A stretch of DNA of 36,915 bases, from positions 711,768 through 748,682 of the forward strand of contig BFEA01000165.1 in assembly GCA_003427395.1 (NCBI GenBank). The letters run 5' to 3'. Positions 18,795 through 28,764 of the stretch are shown one piece after another. A program made the position numbers and the translations under genes. Numbering within the stretch: position 1 is the first letter of the stretch; every line of letters begins with the position of its first letter. The notes beneath the pieces were generated by a model. The model had not been told where the DNA came from and did not search any database. It saw nothing but the letters and a program-made list of their open reading frames with translations. Origin of the DNA: Chara braunii (taxonomy: Eukaryota > Streptophyta > Charophyceae > Charales > Characeae).

Positions 18795-19211
18795 TCATTT
18801 CTTGTACCATTCCATGGCAGAGCTTGAGACTCGATTCCAAACATTGATAATCCATTTCCAGACTCTACTGGAGGCTGGGCAGTCCCACCATAGTAGGTGA
18901 ATGAAGGATTCAAACACCCAATGGCATATGAGGCATTTCAAGTCAATTTTCATTCCTCGTTCGGCTAGCCACACTGCTGAAGGGGTCAAAACCAAGGACA
19001 CTAGCCACAATGGCAAAGCATGTCTTTGATTCGGGATTTGTGTTAACCGAGCCCAACTGAAGATTAATGCTGAATCTATATCTGTTCCGACCGTTTGTAG
19101 AAGTTGGGCCCGTCGGGCTCGAGCTACCAGTATAGGTTGCTTCAAAGGTTGATTGATGATATACCCGATACTAGGGTAGCGTGGGAGCCTCAGGGACCGA
19201 TGACAGTTCAT
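18795..19211 (-). pseudogene. LINE ORF2 zf-RVT segment
   Basis: 138-codon frame. HALPLWLVSLVLTPSAVWLA followed by ERGMKIDLKCLICHWV matches the zinc-binding domain of LINE reverse transcriptases. The ligands Cys93, Cys96, His105 and Cys111 (C-X2-C-X8-H-X5-C) are all present. Confidence 0.8.
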
Positions 19212-19565
19212 TCCCTAACGGCGAGGTCCAGTTTCAATTGATGTACCGATTTACCTTGGTTGAATAATTGACATGTCACCGAGCCGTCAGGATCTGGATA
19301 TTCATATACTCTGATATGTTGTAAGGTCATACCCAAAGGAGGTGGGGGGTTCTCCTCGTCTTCCTCCGGTAGGTTAGGTTGAATAACTGACCAGCATTTA
19401 AAAATCCTTGAGCCTTCGTCATTGGTGGAGGTAAGTTTCCACACTTGCTACAGTAGGGGATCTGAGTCGGCAACCCGGGTGTCGGGGGAGTCAATCCTGT
19501 CTGGAGCCAAAATTAACTTCCAAGGCAATGAGATCGTGTTAATTAGGGTTTTTTTTATCCTTCAA

Positions 19566-19748
19566 TCATCTTACCTTACCCAACTGTTGTCTCAAGGCTT
19601 CGTCAGTGATCCACGTGCCCATGATTTGGTCCCATAAGTCCTTGATGCGCAAGACTCCTCTCTCTATCCATGTTTGGCCGAAAATTTGTCGTTGTTGAGT
19701 CAGCCTTAAACCAATCCCTAGATTGATCACAAATTTTAGGATTTTCAA
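19566..19748 (-). pseudogene. LINE ORF2 linker segment
   Basis: 60-codon frame with GVLRIKDLWDQIMGTWITDE, resembling the 'I..L.......W.......' linker between thumb and zinc knuckle. It lies between the two recognisable LINE segments in the right order and strand. Confidence 0.55.
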
Positions 19749-19938
19749 GCAACGGTTGGGCCAGTACTTCGGCCTTTGCTAAAGACTCAGTCTAGACATT
19801 GGGTCTGAGCTTTTTCCAAATTAAAATGATCATTGCTCATGAAGGGGATTTAATTTGTCATCTCTGGTAAAAAAATAGTTGGAAGCAGGGTCAGACATCA
19901 TCGAGACGACTCATATTTCATTCACGGCTCATAATACA

Positions 19939-20451
19939 TTATGCCAAGTACACCGAATGGGGGGCTGGGGTAGCAAGACTGACTTTGATGATCCAATTAC
20001 AGAGTATTGCAATGATTTGTCTTTGCGGATCTAGTATTCCCAGTCTGCCCTCGCTACGAGGGCAACAAATCACTTCCCAAGCAACTTTAGAGATTAAGGA
20101 ATCATCCTCTTTTACATAAGGCTTCCTGATCAGCTTAGCTGCTCTCCGTTTAATAAGAGAGTAGGAGAGATTGCCAAGGCCACGAACTTTGTTTGCATAC
20201 CACAGGAGGGCAAATAATGCACTATTCACAATTAATGCTCGATCGAACAAGGACAGATGGGGTGCCTTACCCCAAGTGTCTCGACGGTTATAAACTTTTT
20301 GAGTGAGGATACTCTCTTGCATCTGTGGGTAATACCTCGAAGCGATTTGGACGCCCAAGAAACATTCAGATTCATCGTCCTTTATACGTTTCATGCCCCA
20401 TTCCACGCATAAGGAGTAATCGTTTGGAGGACGAATATTGATTTGTGCCAA
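19939..20451 (-). pseudogene. LINE ORF2 thumb/connection segment
   Basis: 170-codon frame containing CFLGVQI, HLSLFDRALIVNSALFALLW and KVAWEVICCPRSEGRLGI. These match the 'LG...W....LSLAGR..LI.SVL', 'W..VC.PK..GGLG' landmarks downstream of the reverse transcriptase palm. Confidence 0.85.
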
Positions 20452-20606
20452 TTAAAGGTTGCCTCGGATAGATCCGAGTATTCGTCCAGGCAAAATTTCA
20501 ACGTGGCGAAGAATTTTGGAGTGTTACGAGTGACAACAAACAAATCGTCCGCCAGGGCACCATTTGAATAGCAAAGAGCAACGGTGCTAGTGGGCACCCT
20601 TGGCAT
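20391..20606 (-). pseudogene. LINE reverse transcriptase palm fragment with LADD
   Basis: 71-codon frame. GALADDLFVVTRN is the YxDD-type active-site region (Tyr replaced by Leu), followed by FCLDEYSDLSEATFNWHKS, the 'Y...SG..iN..KS' motif. A frameshift separates it from the downstream thumb frame, which overlaps it. Confidence 0.85.
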
Positions 20607-20639
20607 AATGAGCGTATTAAAGAGAATTCACACGATAGA

Positions 20640-21400
20640 TGTTAATTTACCATAATAAGTGCATTAGATAATGCATAGAGGACTATTCTCCAACTGCAAA
20701 AATTATGGCGGCATCCCATCCAATTGAGTGTGGAAAGGAAAGAAGGTCAGTTCACCCAATCATATTCCTTTTCCAGATCCAACAGGAGGACGGCAATGTG
20801 AAAATTTTCGTTTTGAACTATCTCTAAATTTTCGATGGCAGTTATGATATTATCAAATATGGAGCAACCCTTTATGAAGGCGACTTGGTCAGAGTGTACT
20901 ATAAAGGGCATATATCACGAGAGGCGTCTGGCGATAAGTTTTGCCAAAGTTTTGTATGACACATTTAAGATTGAAATTGGACGCCAATTCGTATTTTTGA
21001 TCGGTCTTTTTTTTTAAAGAGGACCAAGATAATGCCCCTACGCATGCCTGTAGACAGTCTGTCACCCTCTAATACATAATTATAGCTCTCAGTTAATGAT
21101 TTTCCCACTTCTGCCAAGTGAGGTATAGTTCCGTTGGAAAGCCGCCGTCTCCCGGGGCTTCTCTTTCCGACATGGATTCCAAGGCTTTCAGGGCTTCAAC
21201 CGTACTGACTAGGCGATCAAAATCTAGTCTATCATAATTAAAAAGACGGACGACTGTGTTTACCCAGTGTGAGGACGTTTCATAGAGTGTCGTTCAGACC
21301 TGATGATTTTGTTTACTTGACGTCATAATATCCTTGTAATACAGGGCTGCATAGTCACAGAGGGCCTTAAGTTCTTTGGCTTTCGGGGCAACTTCGTCAA
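20640..21400 (-). pseudogene. LINE reverse transcriptase fingers/palm, multiple stops
   Basis: The frame reads NTNWRPISILNVSYKTLA and LIARRLS, then an in-frame TGA, then PFIVHSDQVAFIKGCSIFDN, VLLLDLEKEYDWVN and another stop. Upstream in other frames are GDGGFPTELYLTWQ and RLFNYDRLDFDRLVS. All are landmark blocks of L1-type reverse transcriptase in the right order. Confidence 0.85.
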
Positions 21401-22414
21401 AAGCATATTTCAGTTTTTTCATTGCCACAGATGACCTTATCGGATGTAACTTATAAAAAGTATCATTCGTCATCCGATCATTTAGTACAATCCCTTTTAC
21501 TAATAGTCGTTAAGTTCATACCTCTGGTATTCGAAGATCATCCCATAACGAGAGCAACCGCACTCTCTCTTCACCCATACTTTTTTCGATGTGGGGTATT
21601 CCATTGGGGATAGAACAGGATGTTCCTTGAGAAGTTACTAAATTATTTTCTTATCTTCATCTTCATCTTTCACAAATTTCAAATTTCCAGCATTTGTAAA
21701 CTTCTCTTTTTCACTACATTTTTTTTTCCTGACATGCAAACAGGTAAAGATTTGAAGAAAGGTTAACATTTCATCATTCCTTGAGCAAGCATAGTGTCGA
21801 TCCCTTCTCACATGACGCCACACATCTTACTCAACTTTTTCCCTGAATCCAAAGCAAGGACATGCAAGGTGTGTAAGGGAAATTGAGTCACAACTGACCT
21901 CAAGTGAAGTTGAAAACAACTCACTCAAGAAAGCCAAGTTTTTATTTTAAAAAATATTGGCTACACAACTCACAACTTGTGGTCGTCTAAAAAAAAAAAA
22001 ACAGTGTCTTCTTCAAATGTCCACATTGACACAAACGACTACTCACTAGGACTGAAGCGAGATAGCCCTCGAGGAGGGTGCTCTCACTTACAAGTCTCAC
22101 GTGGTCCCACCACAGTCCTAGCGACACCCTGCCCACCAAGAATAGTTCCACCTCAATCACTAATCCAACCTCCACCAATTACCACGTCTGCACACAAGAT
22201 ATCCACCAACACATGACCTCGATCTCAAATCCCAACTTTATTGGTCCCAATATGCCCCCCAAGTATCTCCACGCCGTCGCTGTACCACCGGATGATCCTC
22301 CAAGAAAAAAAACTGGATCCAAGCGCTTAACCAAACACAAAAGCACCACCAACCTTAACGCCGTAGTGCCTGTACTTTAGCAGCCACATCGCCGAGTATC
22401 ATGCCTAAAAAAAA
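21401..22414. other. non-coding spacer
   Basis: The 5' truncation point of the LINE lies near the left end. The rest is AT-rich with a short A run at 21989 and no recognised gene or repeat. A plus-strand open frame of about 100 codons (22078-22380) is proline/threonine-rich and has no recognisable domain. Confidence 0.4.
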
Positions 22415-23172
22415 GTCAGTGCCGCTGTCGAATGCATCGGTCCGGCACCTCACAAGGGCAGCGCGGGACCCTCCCGGCTTCGTCACGCAGGAGTTGGTCT
22501 GTTCCTTTGTCGTGAATACATACATGGAGTTTCCGCAAACCTGTCCAGCCGAGTGCGCCATCTATACCTCTCGCGAACCCCTACGACAGGATAGGGCCTA
22601 CGCGAGGCACGACTTATCTCCACCTTACGGGAGTTGTCACCTCCCTTCGATGGACGTATCCCCGCCGAGCTACCAGTCCACAATACGAAAGCTGATCAGA
22701 TGCAATCGCAGAGGTGGACCAACCGAGGACGTTTCTCGTTCGCTGTAGCATAGGGGATACGCGCGGTACTACGTCTCTATCGGACCCGCACGCGAACCAA
22801 CACCTGGGGGGCTGCGGTCCCAAGCGCGACTCGTCGCCGGTCGACTAGGACGCATCCCACACGCCACGCGCACACCACTATAAAGAACATAAAAATAGAA
22901 CACACACACAACATATGCACGAAACGACACAACACAAACAACGAGACAACACTCCTAGTCCCTTAGTAGCCATCCCATAACTATCCGATGCGGGAATCAG
23001 ATAGGCGTTTGTGCACGAGGCTTAGTATAAAATCGCCGGGTCACAGAGCCTACTCATATCGACTCGCAATGCAAGCGTACGCACGCAGTCGCAATGATGA
23101 CGCATTATGTAGTGCCCATAACCAAGTAGTCCCTCGTGGATCCGAGTACCGCTTATGACACTCAAGCGTCAG
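22415..23172 (+). repeat. left arm of a ~750-bp inverted repeat, LTR-like
   Basis: Aligns inverted to 28765-29512. Shared blocks include CCCCTACGACAGGATAGGGC, GTCGACTAGGACGCATCCCA and GCCTACTCATATCGACTCGC. A TATA-like TAGTATAAAATCG lies at about 23025. The conserved translation REPLRQDRAYARH in both copies probably just reflects DNA similarity. Confidence 0.75.
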
Positions 23173-23180
23173 AATTGAAG

Positions 23181-23365
23181 TATCGTGGGGGTCTACTCCC
23201 TCACGATATTGCACGGCTGACGGAATAGTCGTGCGGCTGCCGCGAGACCTCAAGCCTTCGGCTTGAGTATCTCGACAGGCAAGGCAAATAGGCTCTGCGC
23301 GGGGGAAATTTCCTTCTACACAGAGCCTAGGGCTTGGGATGTCCTGGACAAGGACCTTGAATCCC
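23181..23365 (+). other. cluster of four stem-loops
   Basis: Successive hairpins: TATCGTG(23181-87)/CACGATA(23202-08); CTCAAGCC(23249-56)-TTC-GGCTTGAG(23260-67), extended by CGAGA/TCTCG; AGGCTCTG(23290-97)/CAGAGCCT(23321-28); and GGGAT-GTCCT(23336-45)/AGGAC(23351-55)-ATCCC(23361-65). They begin immediately after the inverted-repeat arm. Confidence 0.7.
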
Positions 23366-23414
23366 GACCCAGGACCAACGTCCGACTGAGAATTTATTAA
23401 GAAGCATATAATCA

Positions 23415-23445
23415 GAAAAAAAAGGGTTTACCCTCTTTTTTCTTA
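23415..23445 (+). other. A-tract/T-tract hairpin
   Basis: AGAAAAAAAAGGG, loop TTTA, CCCTCTTTTTTCT. It resembles an intrinsic terminator in shape but that role is not expected in a nuclear genome. Confidence 0.5.
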
Positions 23446-23519
23446 ACCCCAACCCCTACTTTTACCCTTAATATGCGGACCCCTAAGGCTACGCGAACTC
23501 CCAGCATAAATATAATGAG

Positions 23520-23756
23520 GATAAGTATTTGACGATCACTTCTCACAATCACAGTGGGGTTCCTCACAACCATATGTATACGTGTGACCGCAGACAGTCA
23601 AATCTAAAATCCGAACCACAGAACATACCTGCAATCACATCAAAAGTCCAACAAAGTTCATGCACTACACGGAGTCAACCCCAACCACTCTCTGTACTCA
23701 TACCTCTCGCTTTAGCCATGCAAGTCTCAACCTCTTGTCCAACCAACCATAATTAA
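23520..23756 (+). repeat. dispersed repeat segment (pair of 31050-31270)
   Basis: GACGATCACTTCTCACAATC, CATACCTGCAATCACATCAA and CTCGCTTTAGCCATGCAAGT are repeated in the same order on the minus strand at 31270-31050. It is part of the same non-coding element as the downstream hairpin array. Confidence 0.7.
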
Positions 23757-24190
23757 ATATTCAGTACCTTTGTTAAATGACCACTCAATAAAAGTCCGGC
23801 TAAAACCTTAACAAAACAATAAAATCACAAGGGCTAAAGCCCTTTAGGTTGAGTATTGAGGGTGAATTGGAATTGAGTCGTAAATCGACGAATCGGCAAC
23901 CGACCTGTTATCAGTGACAACAGAAGGTGATCCTCGTGGAATCGAAGTTGAATCTAGTCCAAAATCCCGAATCGACTCGTTCAAAAAGACCTGTAACACA
24001 AGACAGACAAATCCCCAAGCTAAGTTTACAAGTTCGTGGAGAATAATCTTCATATCACGACCTCACCCAAACCACCCTAACTAACTAAGCTCGACTCTAC
24101 CGCTAAGCAGTGTCCAAAACAAAGGTAGACCCTGACATAATCTCCCCTCCCCAGAGTGGATCTCCCAGAATTGTCACCTGTCAAATATAA

Positions 24191-24755
24191 TCTAACTCCT
24201 CTAAGTTAGGAAAATTTCGGCAGCGCTTCCCGTAGGAAAAGTGCCATCGCAGAATTTGTACTAGCCCAAAAATCAAACTTTTGGATTTTAGAAAGTCAAC
24301 ATTTGTCTAACTCCCTGGTTTAGCAAAAATTTGGGCAACACTTCTTTTAGAAAGAAAGACTTTCCAGATTTGTACTAAGTCAGAGATGAACTTAAATATA
24401 AAATTTGAGTTCTGTTAAGACAAAAGTTAGCTAACCCCTTAGATTTGTAAAAAATTCGGTAGCGCTTCCCTCAGAGAAAGTGCTATTCCAAAATTTATAC
24501 AAAACTAAGTTTATAATATAAAATGACTTTGACTCTTCAAGGCCCAATTTTGTCTAACTTCCTGAATTCGTAAAAATTTGGGCAGCACTTCCCTTAGAAA
24601 AAGAGGCTTCCCAGATTCTTACTAAGTCAAAAAGTTAACAAGACTGGATCCTGAAGAAGACTAAGTTTGACTAACTCCTTGGTTGTGTAGAAATTTCGGC
24701 AGCGCTTCCCGTAGAGAAAGTGGTTTACCAAGATTTATACAAGACCAAGTATAAA
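24191..24755 (+). repeat. five ~120-bp tandem repeats
   Basis: Units start near 24191, 24306, 24430, 24553 and 24670 with TCTAACTCC. Each has a core like AATTTCGGCAGCGCTTCCCG then TAGAGAAAGTG and a conserved AGATTTGTACTAA. Spacing is 115-124 bp. Three related cores occur at about 35760, 35835 and 35910. Similar GGCAGC.CTTCCC motifs are, to my knowledge, common in plant LTR-retrotransposon untranslated regions. Confidence 0.75.
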
Positions 24756-25035
24756 TAAAAAATCCCCGAAAATGCAAAACTTGATCTAAGTAAAAAAAAT
24801 CTCAGCTCAGAAAATGCAAGAATTGAAACTAACTTCTATGACTCTAGCACGTGGCGAGCAGCTAAAGCAACTACCTATCAACTGAAACTCAGACTAAACA
24901 GTGACATCACTCAGTCATATGCAGGCCAAACCACAAAGGTAAGTACTCTCACCAAGCCCAAGTCAACTTTGCAAACAATAGTTCATAGTCTTTCAATGAT
25001 TTATCTCCTTAAACCCAGCTTACATAGGGCATAAA

Positions 25036-25758
25036 GCTAGACTACCCAAACTTATGGAACATGTTTAGCCCAACCATAAAGTATACACAAACATAGGGCA
25101 CAACAACTTTTCTCTTCTTTGGGCATGTGACTAGGCCACCCTAGCCGCCCTGAACTGTTTAAGTATCCAAAATTTATATAATTGTCTGTACTTAGTCTTT
25201 TGAGGTAGCATATAACTGAGCCGATCATCTTCAGCTCAAGACTCAGTCTGCTCCTTCGTACCACTAGTTTATTCTTGATTAATACTCTTTACAGTTGGTG
25301 ATAAGCTATAGTCAGACCACCCAAACTTATGGAACCCTATCTAACTAGCCTGTTCATAGATAATATAATAATAGAGTATAACCAAGTTATAATCTTCTGG
25401 TTCCAGCATGTGCGAGGCGTTAGACCAAGACCAACCAAACTTATGGAACATGTCTTGGTCCTCAGTCTGGTTCATTTCTCTCCAAACCAAAGCAGGAAGA
25501 GGCTGAGCCACCCAAACTTATGGAACATGCTCATGCCTCCTCGTCCAGGAACTAAAAAAACTGACAAAACCCAAAGTAAACAAGGCGACCAAGCCACCCA
25601 ACTTATGGAACATGCTTGGTCCCTGAAAAGGCAATCACATTCAACCCTCACCAGTCAGAGCAACAGACCACCCAAACTTATGGAACATGTCTGGTCCTCC
25701 AGACAATCCAAAATAAAACATAGCACTGGGCCTTCCCAAACTTATAAAACTGACCCAG
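25036..25758 (+). other. array of seven stem-loops with invariant loop and variable stems
   Basis: Seven copies of a loop close to CACCCAAACTTATGGAACAT (19-20 nt). Stems: 25036 GCTAGAC/GTTTAGC (one G-T); 25423 GACCAAGAC/GTCTTGGTC (perfect); 25499 GAGGCTGAGC/GCTCATGCCTC (one bulge); 25587 GACCAAGC/GCTTGGTC (perfect); 25664 CAGAC/GTCTG; 25726 CTGGGCC/GACCCAG (one mismatch). The copy at 25317 keeps the loop but its right arm is lost. Stem sequences differ between copies while pairing is retained. No continuous reading frame explains the pattern. The array follows the 120-bp repeats and precedes the block at 25700. Confidence 0.8.
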
Positions 25759-26310
25759 CCTTTGGTTGACCCGGTAAAACTTCATGCAATACAGTCTTTC
25801 TCCCACCCTTCCCCGAGATGCAACCCCACAATCTGCTTTCAATCAGGCAAAGAAGCTGAAACTGACATTATACCTGCGTTCCTTTACTTAGCCTGGTTAT
25901 GTCCTGAAGAGAAAACAAAAATCATAGGGACAGACATGCATACACCAATCAAACTACAGGGGGATATGCAAACATGGGTGTAGTGGGTTATACAGATAGA
26001 GATGGATTACCTGATGGTTCCCTGCCTCCAGAACCTCGCCTAGGTTCCGGCAGAGTTCCCGCAATCGGTGGACTGACTCCCCACAAAGTCTTGTTGTGGT
26101 CCTACCGGTTGCAATCCCGCCTGCCGCCTTCCTCTCAGAACCAGATTAGACTTAGAGTAAGAAAGGAAGAAGATAGGAGTTTCAGACTTTCGAGATACAA
26201 GAAGGGGACAACTCAACTCTCAGGAGAGGGCCTTGATACCTTCATGCGCCTGAGGGCCCCGCAATGGCAGCCGCTGTGACAACTTGGTCCTCTTCTGAAC
26301 TTGACCGCAC
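25700..26310 (+). repeat. direct repeat of ~600 bp, copy 1
   Basis: Aligns in the same orientation with 27510-28130. Shared landmarks: AAAATAAAACA, CCTTTACTTAG, TCCCTGCCTCCAGAACCTCG versus ...CCAGAACTCCTCC, TTCCGGCAGAG, GCAATCCCGCCTGCCGCCTT, GAGGGCC, and a shared end at ACAACTTGGTC. The end resembles the 3' edge of a plant LTR followed by a primer-binding TGG, but the next bases differ between copies. Confidence 0.75.
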
Positions 26311-27060
26311 AACAGCGTGTAACAGTCCATAAACACAGGAGCGGTACTCAGCGGCAGTCAGCAGCAACAGCAGCAGTACACAACGGCGGTCAGCAGCGAC
26401 AATAGCGGTCAACAACAACAGCAACAGTCTGTGCCCAGTCAATCAACAGCAGCAGCTCGTGCACAATACGCGGTAGCGATCCGCACACAACCTACAGCAG
26501 CCCGCAACAGTAGTCTGTGCACAGTCTGCAGCAGCCAGCAGCAGCGGTAGTCCGTGCCTAGATGCAACAGTAGTCTGTGCACGGCCAATAGTAGTAGCAG
26601 CTGTGTGCAGTCAAAAAATAGCGAAAGCTGTTCTTGCCCGACCAATGAACACAGCAGCAGCACAGTCCCCAGCAGCCACAGCCCGTACACGGTCCACAAG
26701 CGCAGCAGCAGTACACACGTGCGATCAACAACAATGACAGCAATCAACAACAACCACTCACAACAGCGCGTACCTGTTGTACAACTCAACAATCTGTAAC
26801 AGTGTGCCGACAAGCGTGCCCAACAGCCGTCCGCTGCAGCATGAGAAAAAAAGAAAAAAAAAGAAAAACACAGGATGCAGCAGTAAGTTTGTGCACAATC
26901 GAACGAAATAGTATCTACAGTTTGTGCACAACCTATTTGTGTTGGCACGGAGCATGGTCTGTCTGGACTAAAGCAGCGCACAACCTGTTCGTGCTGCGAA
27001 ATGCAGTACTTCGTCAAATAGCTGGGAGGGAGGGAGCATCAACAAATGACAGGATAATCA
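26311..27060. repeat. CAG/CAA-rich low-complexity block
   Basis: Imperfect CAGCAGCAACAG-like trinucleotide sequence interrupted by GTCTGTGCACA motifs. The same texture recurs at 31540-31990 after comparable sequence. Frames in both orientations are low-complexity and broken; not called as coding. Confidence 0.65.
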
Positions 27061-27332
27061 TCGCTCGACGCAGTGATGGCCTCATTGAGAGAGGTGGCCA
27101 CAGGGTGGGCACGGCCGCTTGTTCGTACTCCAACACTGGCAACCCACCGGATCCTAACAGCAGTAGCCGCCCACTCGCCTTATCCCCACTATCCACCTCC
27201 TTCACATACTAAACACGTATGCGCTCCAATCCTGCACTTGATACTCTTCGTTCGGCCCACCCTCATCGGCTGCTTCATCTCCGGACCCGATTCCACTGAC
27301 AGGATGTGGGAAAATTTTGGCCTCTCTTTCTC

Positions 27333-27334
<2 letters not shown>

Positions 27335-27369
<35 letters not shown>
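27335..27369. repeat. (CT)n microsatellite
   Basis: About 17 CT units following a T/C-rich run. Confidence 0.9.
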
Positions 27370-27372
<3 letters not shown>

Positions 27373-27509
27373 ATTTCCAGTGAGTCTATCGCTGGAGCAT
27401 GGAGGTACACATTCTTGCATAGTCGCGCCCCTATCGGTGTGCAAATTGGCTCCGCGGCTCGCCCCCTTGGCTCCCATATTGCCAGTTTGAAGGTAACGAC
27501 TCTCCATGC

Positions 27510-28130
27510 AATTCAAAAATAAAACACAATGGTCAGGCCGTCCAATCTTATGGAACTGGTCTGACCCCATAGGACCCTGCCAGCCTCAAGCGAAACCGCT
27601 TTCCTCCCAACCCAACCCCCCCGATGCAATTCCCCTGTGTTCACAATCTGCCTTCAGGCAATCAACAAACTGAAACTGCTATTACACACACATTCCCTTT
27701 ACTTAGTCTGACTTGTGTCCTGAAGGTCAACCCAAAGTCAAAGTAGGGATGCACGCCGCATACTCAGTCAAAACACAACAGGCAGTATAGATAGGGGCTA
27801 ATATCTGGGTTTATAGAGGTAAAGCAACAATTACCTTTTAATTCCCTGCCTCCAGAACTCCTCCTGAGTTCCGGCAGAGCTCCCGCAATCGGTGGGGTGA
27901 ACCTCCCATAGAGGCCTTGGCGCAGATTACGGATTGCAATCCCGCCTGCCGCCTTCCTCTAAGAACCAATAGACTAGACTCAGAGTAAGGAAGGCAGGTA
28001 GAGACAGTTTTGAGACTCTCAGATACAAAAGAGGTGCACTCAGACTCGCATGAGAGGGCCTCGTAATCTTGAATACGCCTGAGGGCCCTGCAATGGTGGC
28101 CGGAGTGTAACAACTTGGTCAACTGAAGTC
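27510..28130 (+). repeat. direct repeat of ~600 bp, copy 2, with one stem-loop
   Basis: Diverged copy of 25700-26310. Near its left end is another member of the loop family: GGTCAGGCC (27531-27539), loop GTCCAATCTTATGGAACT, GGTCTGACC (27558-27566), a 9-bp stem with one G-T pair. Confidence 0.75.
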
Positions 28131-28764
28131 AAACCGCCGGCTGTTGGCTCTCTGACGATCCTCTAAATCACAGCAGTAACCCCCTTCGCAACCACCTCCT
28201 CCATAACGGGGCAACCAAGACAAGCTGACGAACCTGGACGGGGGTCTAGCCAGGTTCGTGCGGGAATGATATCTCAAATGGCGGAGGAAGGAAATCGTAG
28301 CCCGCCCGTTCCTTGTCGGAATCGGGTGGGGAAAGAGGCGATTTGGGGGTTCTAGAGTAGGGCAAAATCGGTAGTGTTGTTAGTTTTAGTGTTAGATTAG
28401 CAGATTGAGGGGTTAGTGAGAAATAAGCTCCGCGGAGCTATGGCGGAGAAGGAAGGAGATGGGAGTGAAAACTCCAAATCTCGCTCGATCCTCGATGGAT
28501 TCGAGCGAGGGAGGATGCAAATCGGAGGTTTTCGGGCATCGCGATCCCGATTCTGTAGTTTGTTCGGTTAGAAATTCAGTAGAATAAGAGTTAGTGACAG
28601 ACCCGGAGTAGGACTTACCCCCAGGGCCGCAAGAAACGACTGCCACCACAGGTATGGACCTGTGTACCACCCACTCTGCACAGAGTGCAGAAGAGGGTGT
28701 GTGGTCTTTAACCGCGCATGGCAGTTGTACAGCGTCAAGAGATTAACCCTCAAGGCGCGTGTCA
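28131..28764. other. non-coding segment with hairpins next to the right arm
   Basis: No gene seen. It holds CTCGCTCGA...TCGAGCGAG (about 28480-28510) and, just inside the right inverted arm, CACTCTGCACAGAGTG and ACCACAGGT...ACCTGTGG-type hairpins (about 28640-28700). Confidence 0.5.

Larger units (their letters stand above)
18460..21400 (-). mobile_element. 5'-truncated, degraded LINE retrotransposon
   Basis: A minus-strand L1-like ORF2 remnant, read in several frames. In N-to-C order: TAPGDGGFP-like 'REAPGDGGFPTELY' (about 21150), NTNWRPISILNVSYKTLA (about 20970), VLLLDLEKEYDW (about 20770), the LADD catalytic motif (20541-20558), the thumb/connection region (20451-19939), the zinc knuckle (about 18930) and a WQHQNETAFDGK tail (about 18690). 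The endonuclease domain and ORF1 are missing, the usual sign of 5' truncation. In-frame stops and frameshifts make it dead. The C-terminal zinc knuckle is typical of plant-type LINEs. Confidence 0.88.

Noticed and set aside
22401-22748. 115-codon plus-strand frame similar to the minus-strand frame at 29246-29683
   Set aside because: Similarity follows DNA-level identity of the inverted repeat, including indels that break the frame; no known domain.
25036-25758. CRISPR-like or coding repeat (recurring LMEH in translation)
   Set aside because: Spacing is irregular, the conserved motif falls in different reading frames between copies, and conservation is in loop plus pairing rather than codons.
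26290-26310. tRNA primer-binding site after ACAACTTGG
   Set aside because: The bases following TGG differ between the two copies and do not match the initiator-tRNA consensus TGGTATCAGAGC.
26439-27017. 192-codon minus-strand open frame
   Set aside because: Leucine/cysteine/alanine-rich translation of a CAG/CTG-rich block; repeated low complexity.
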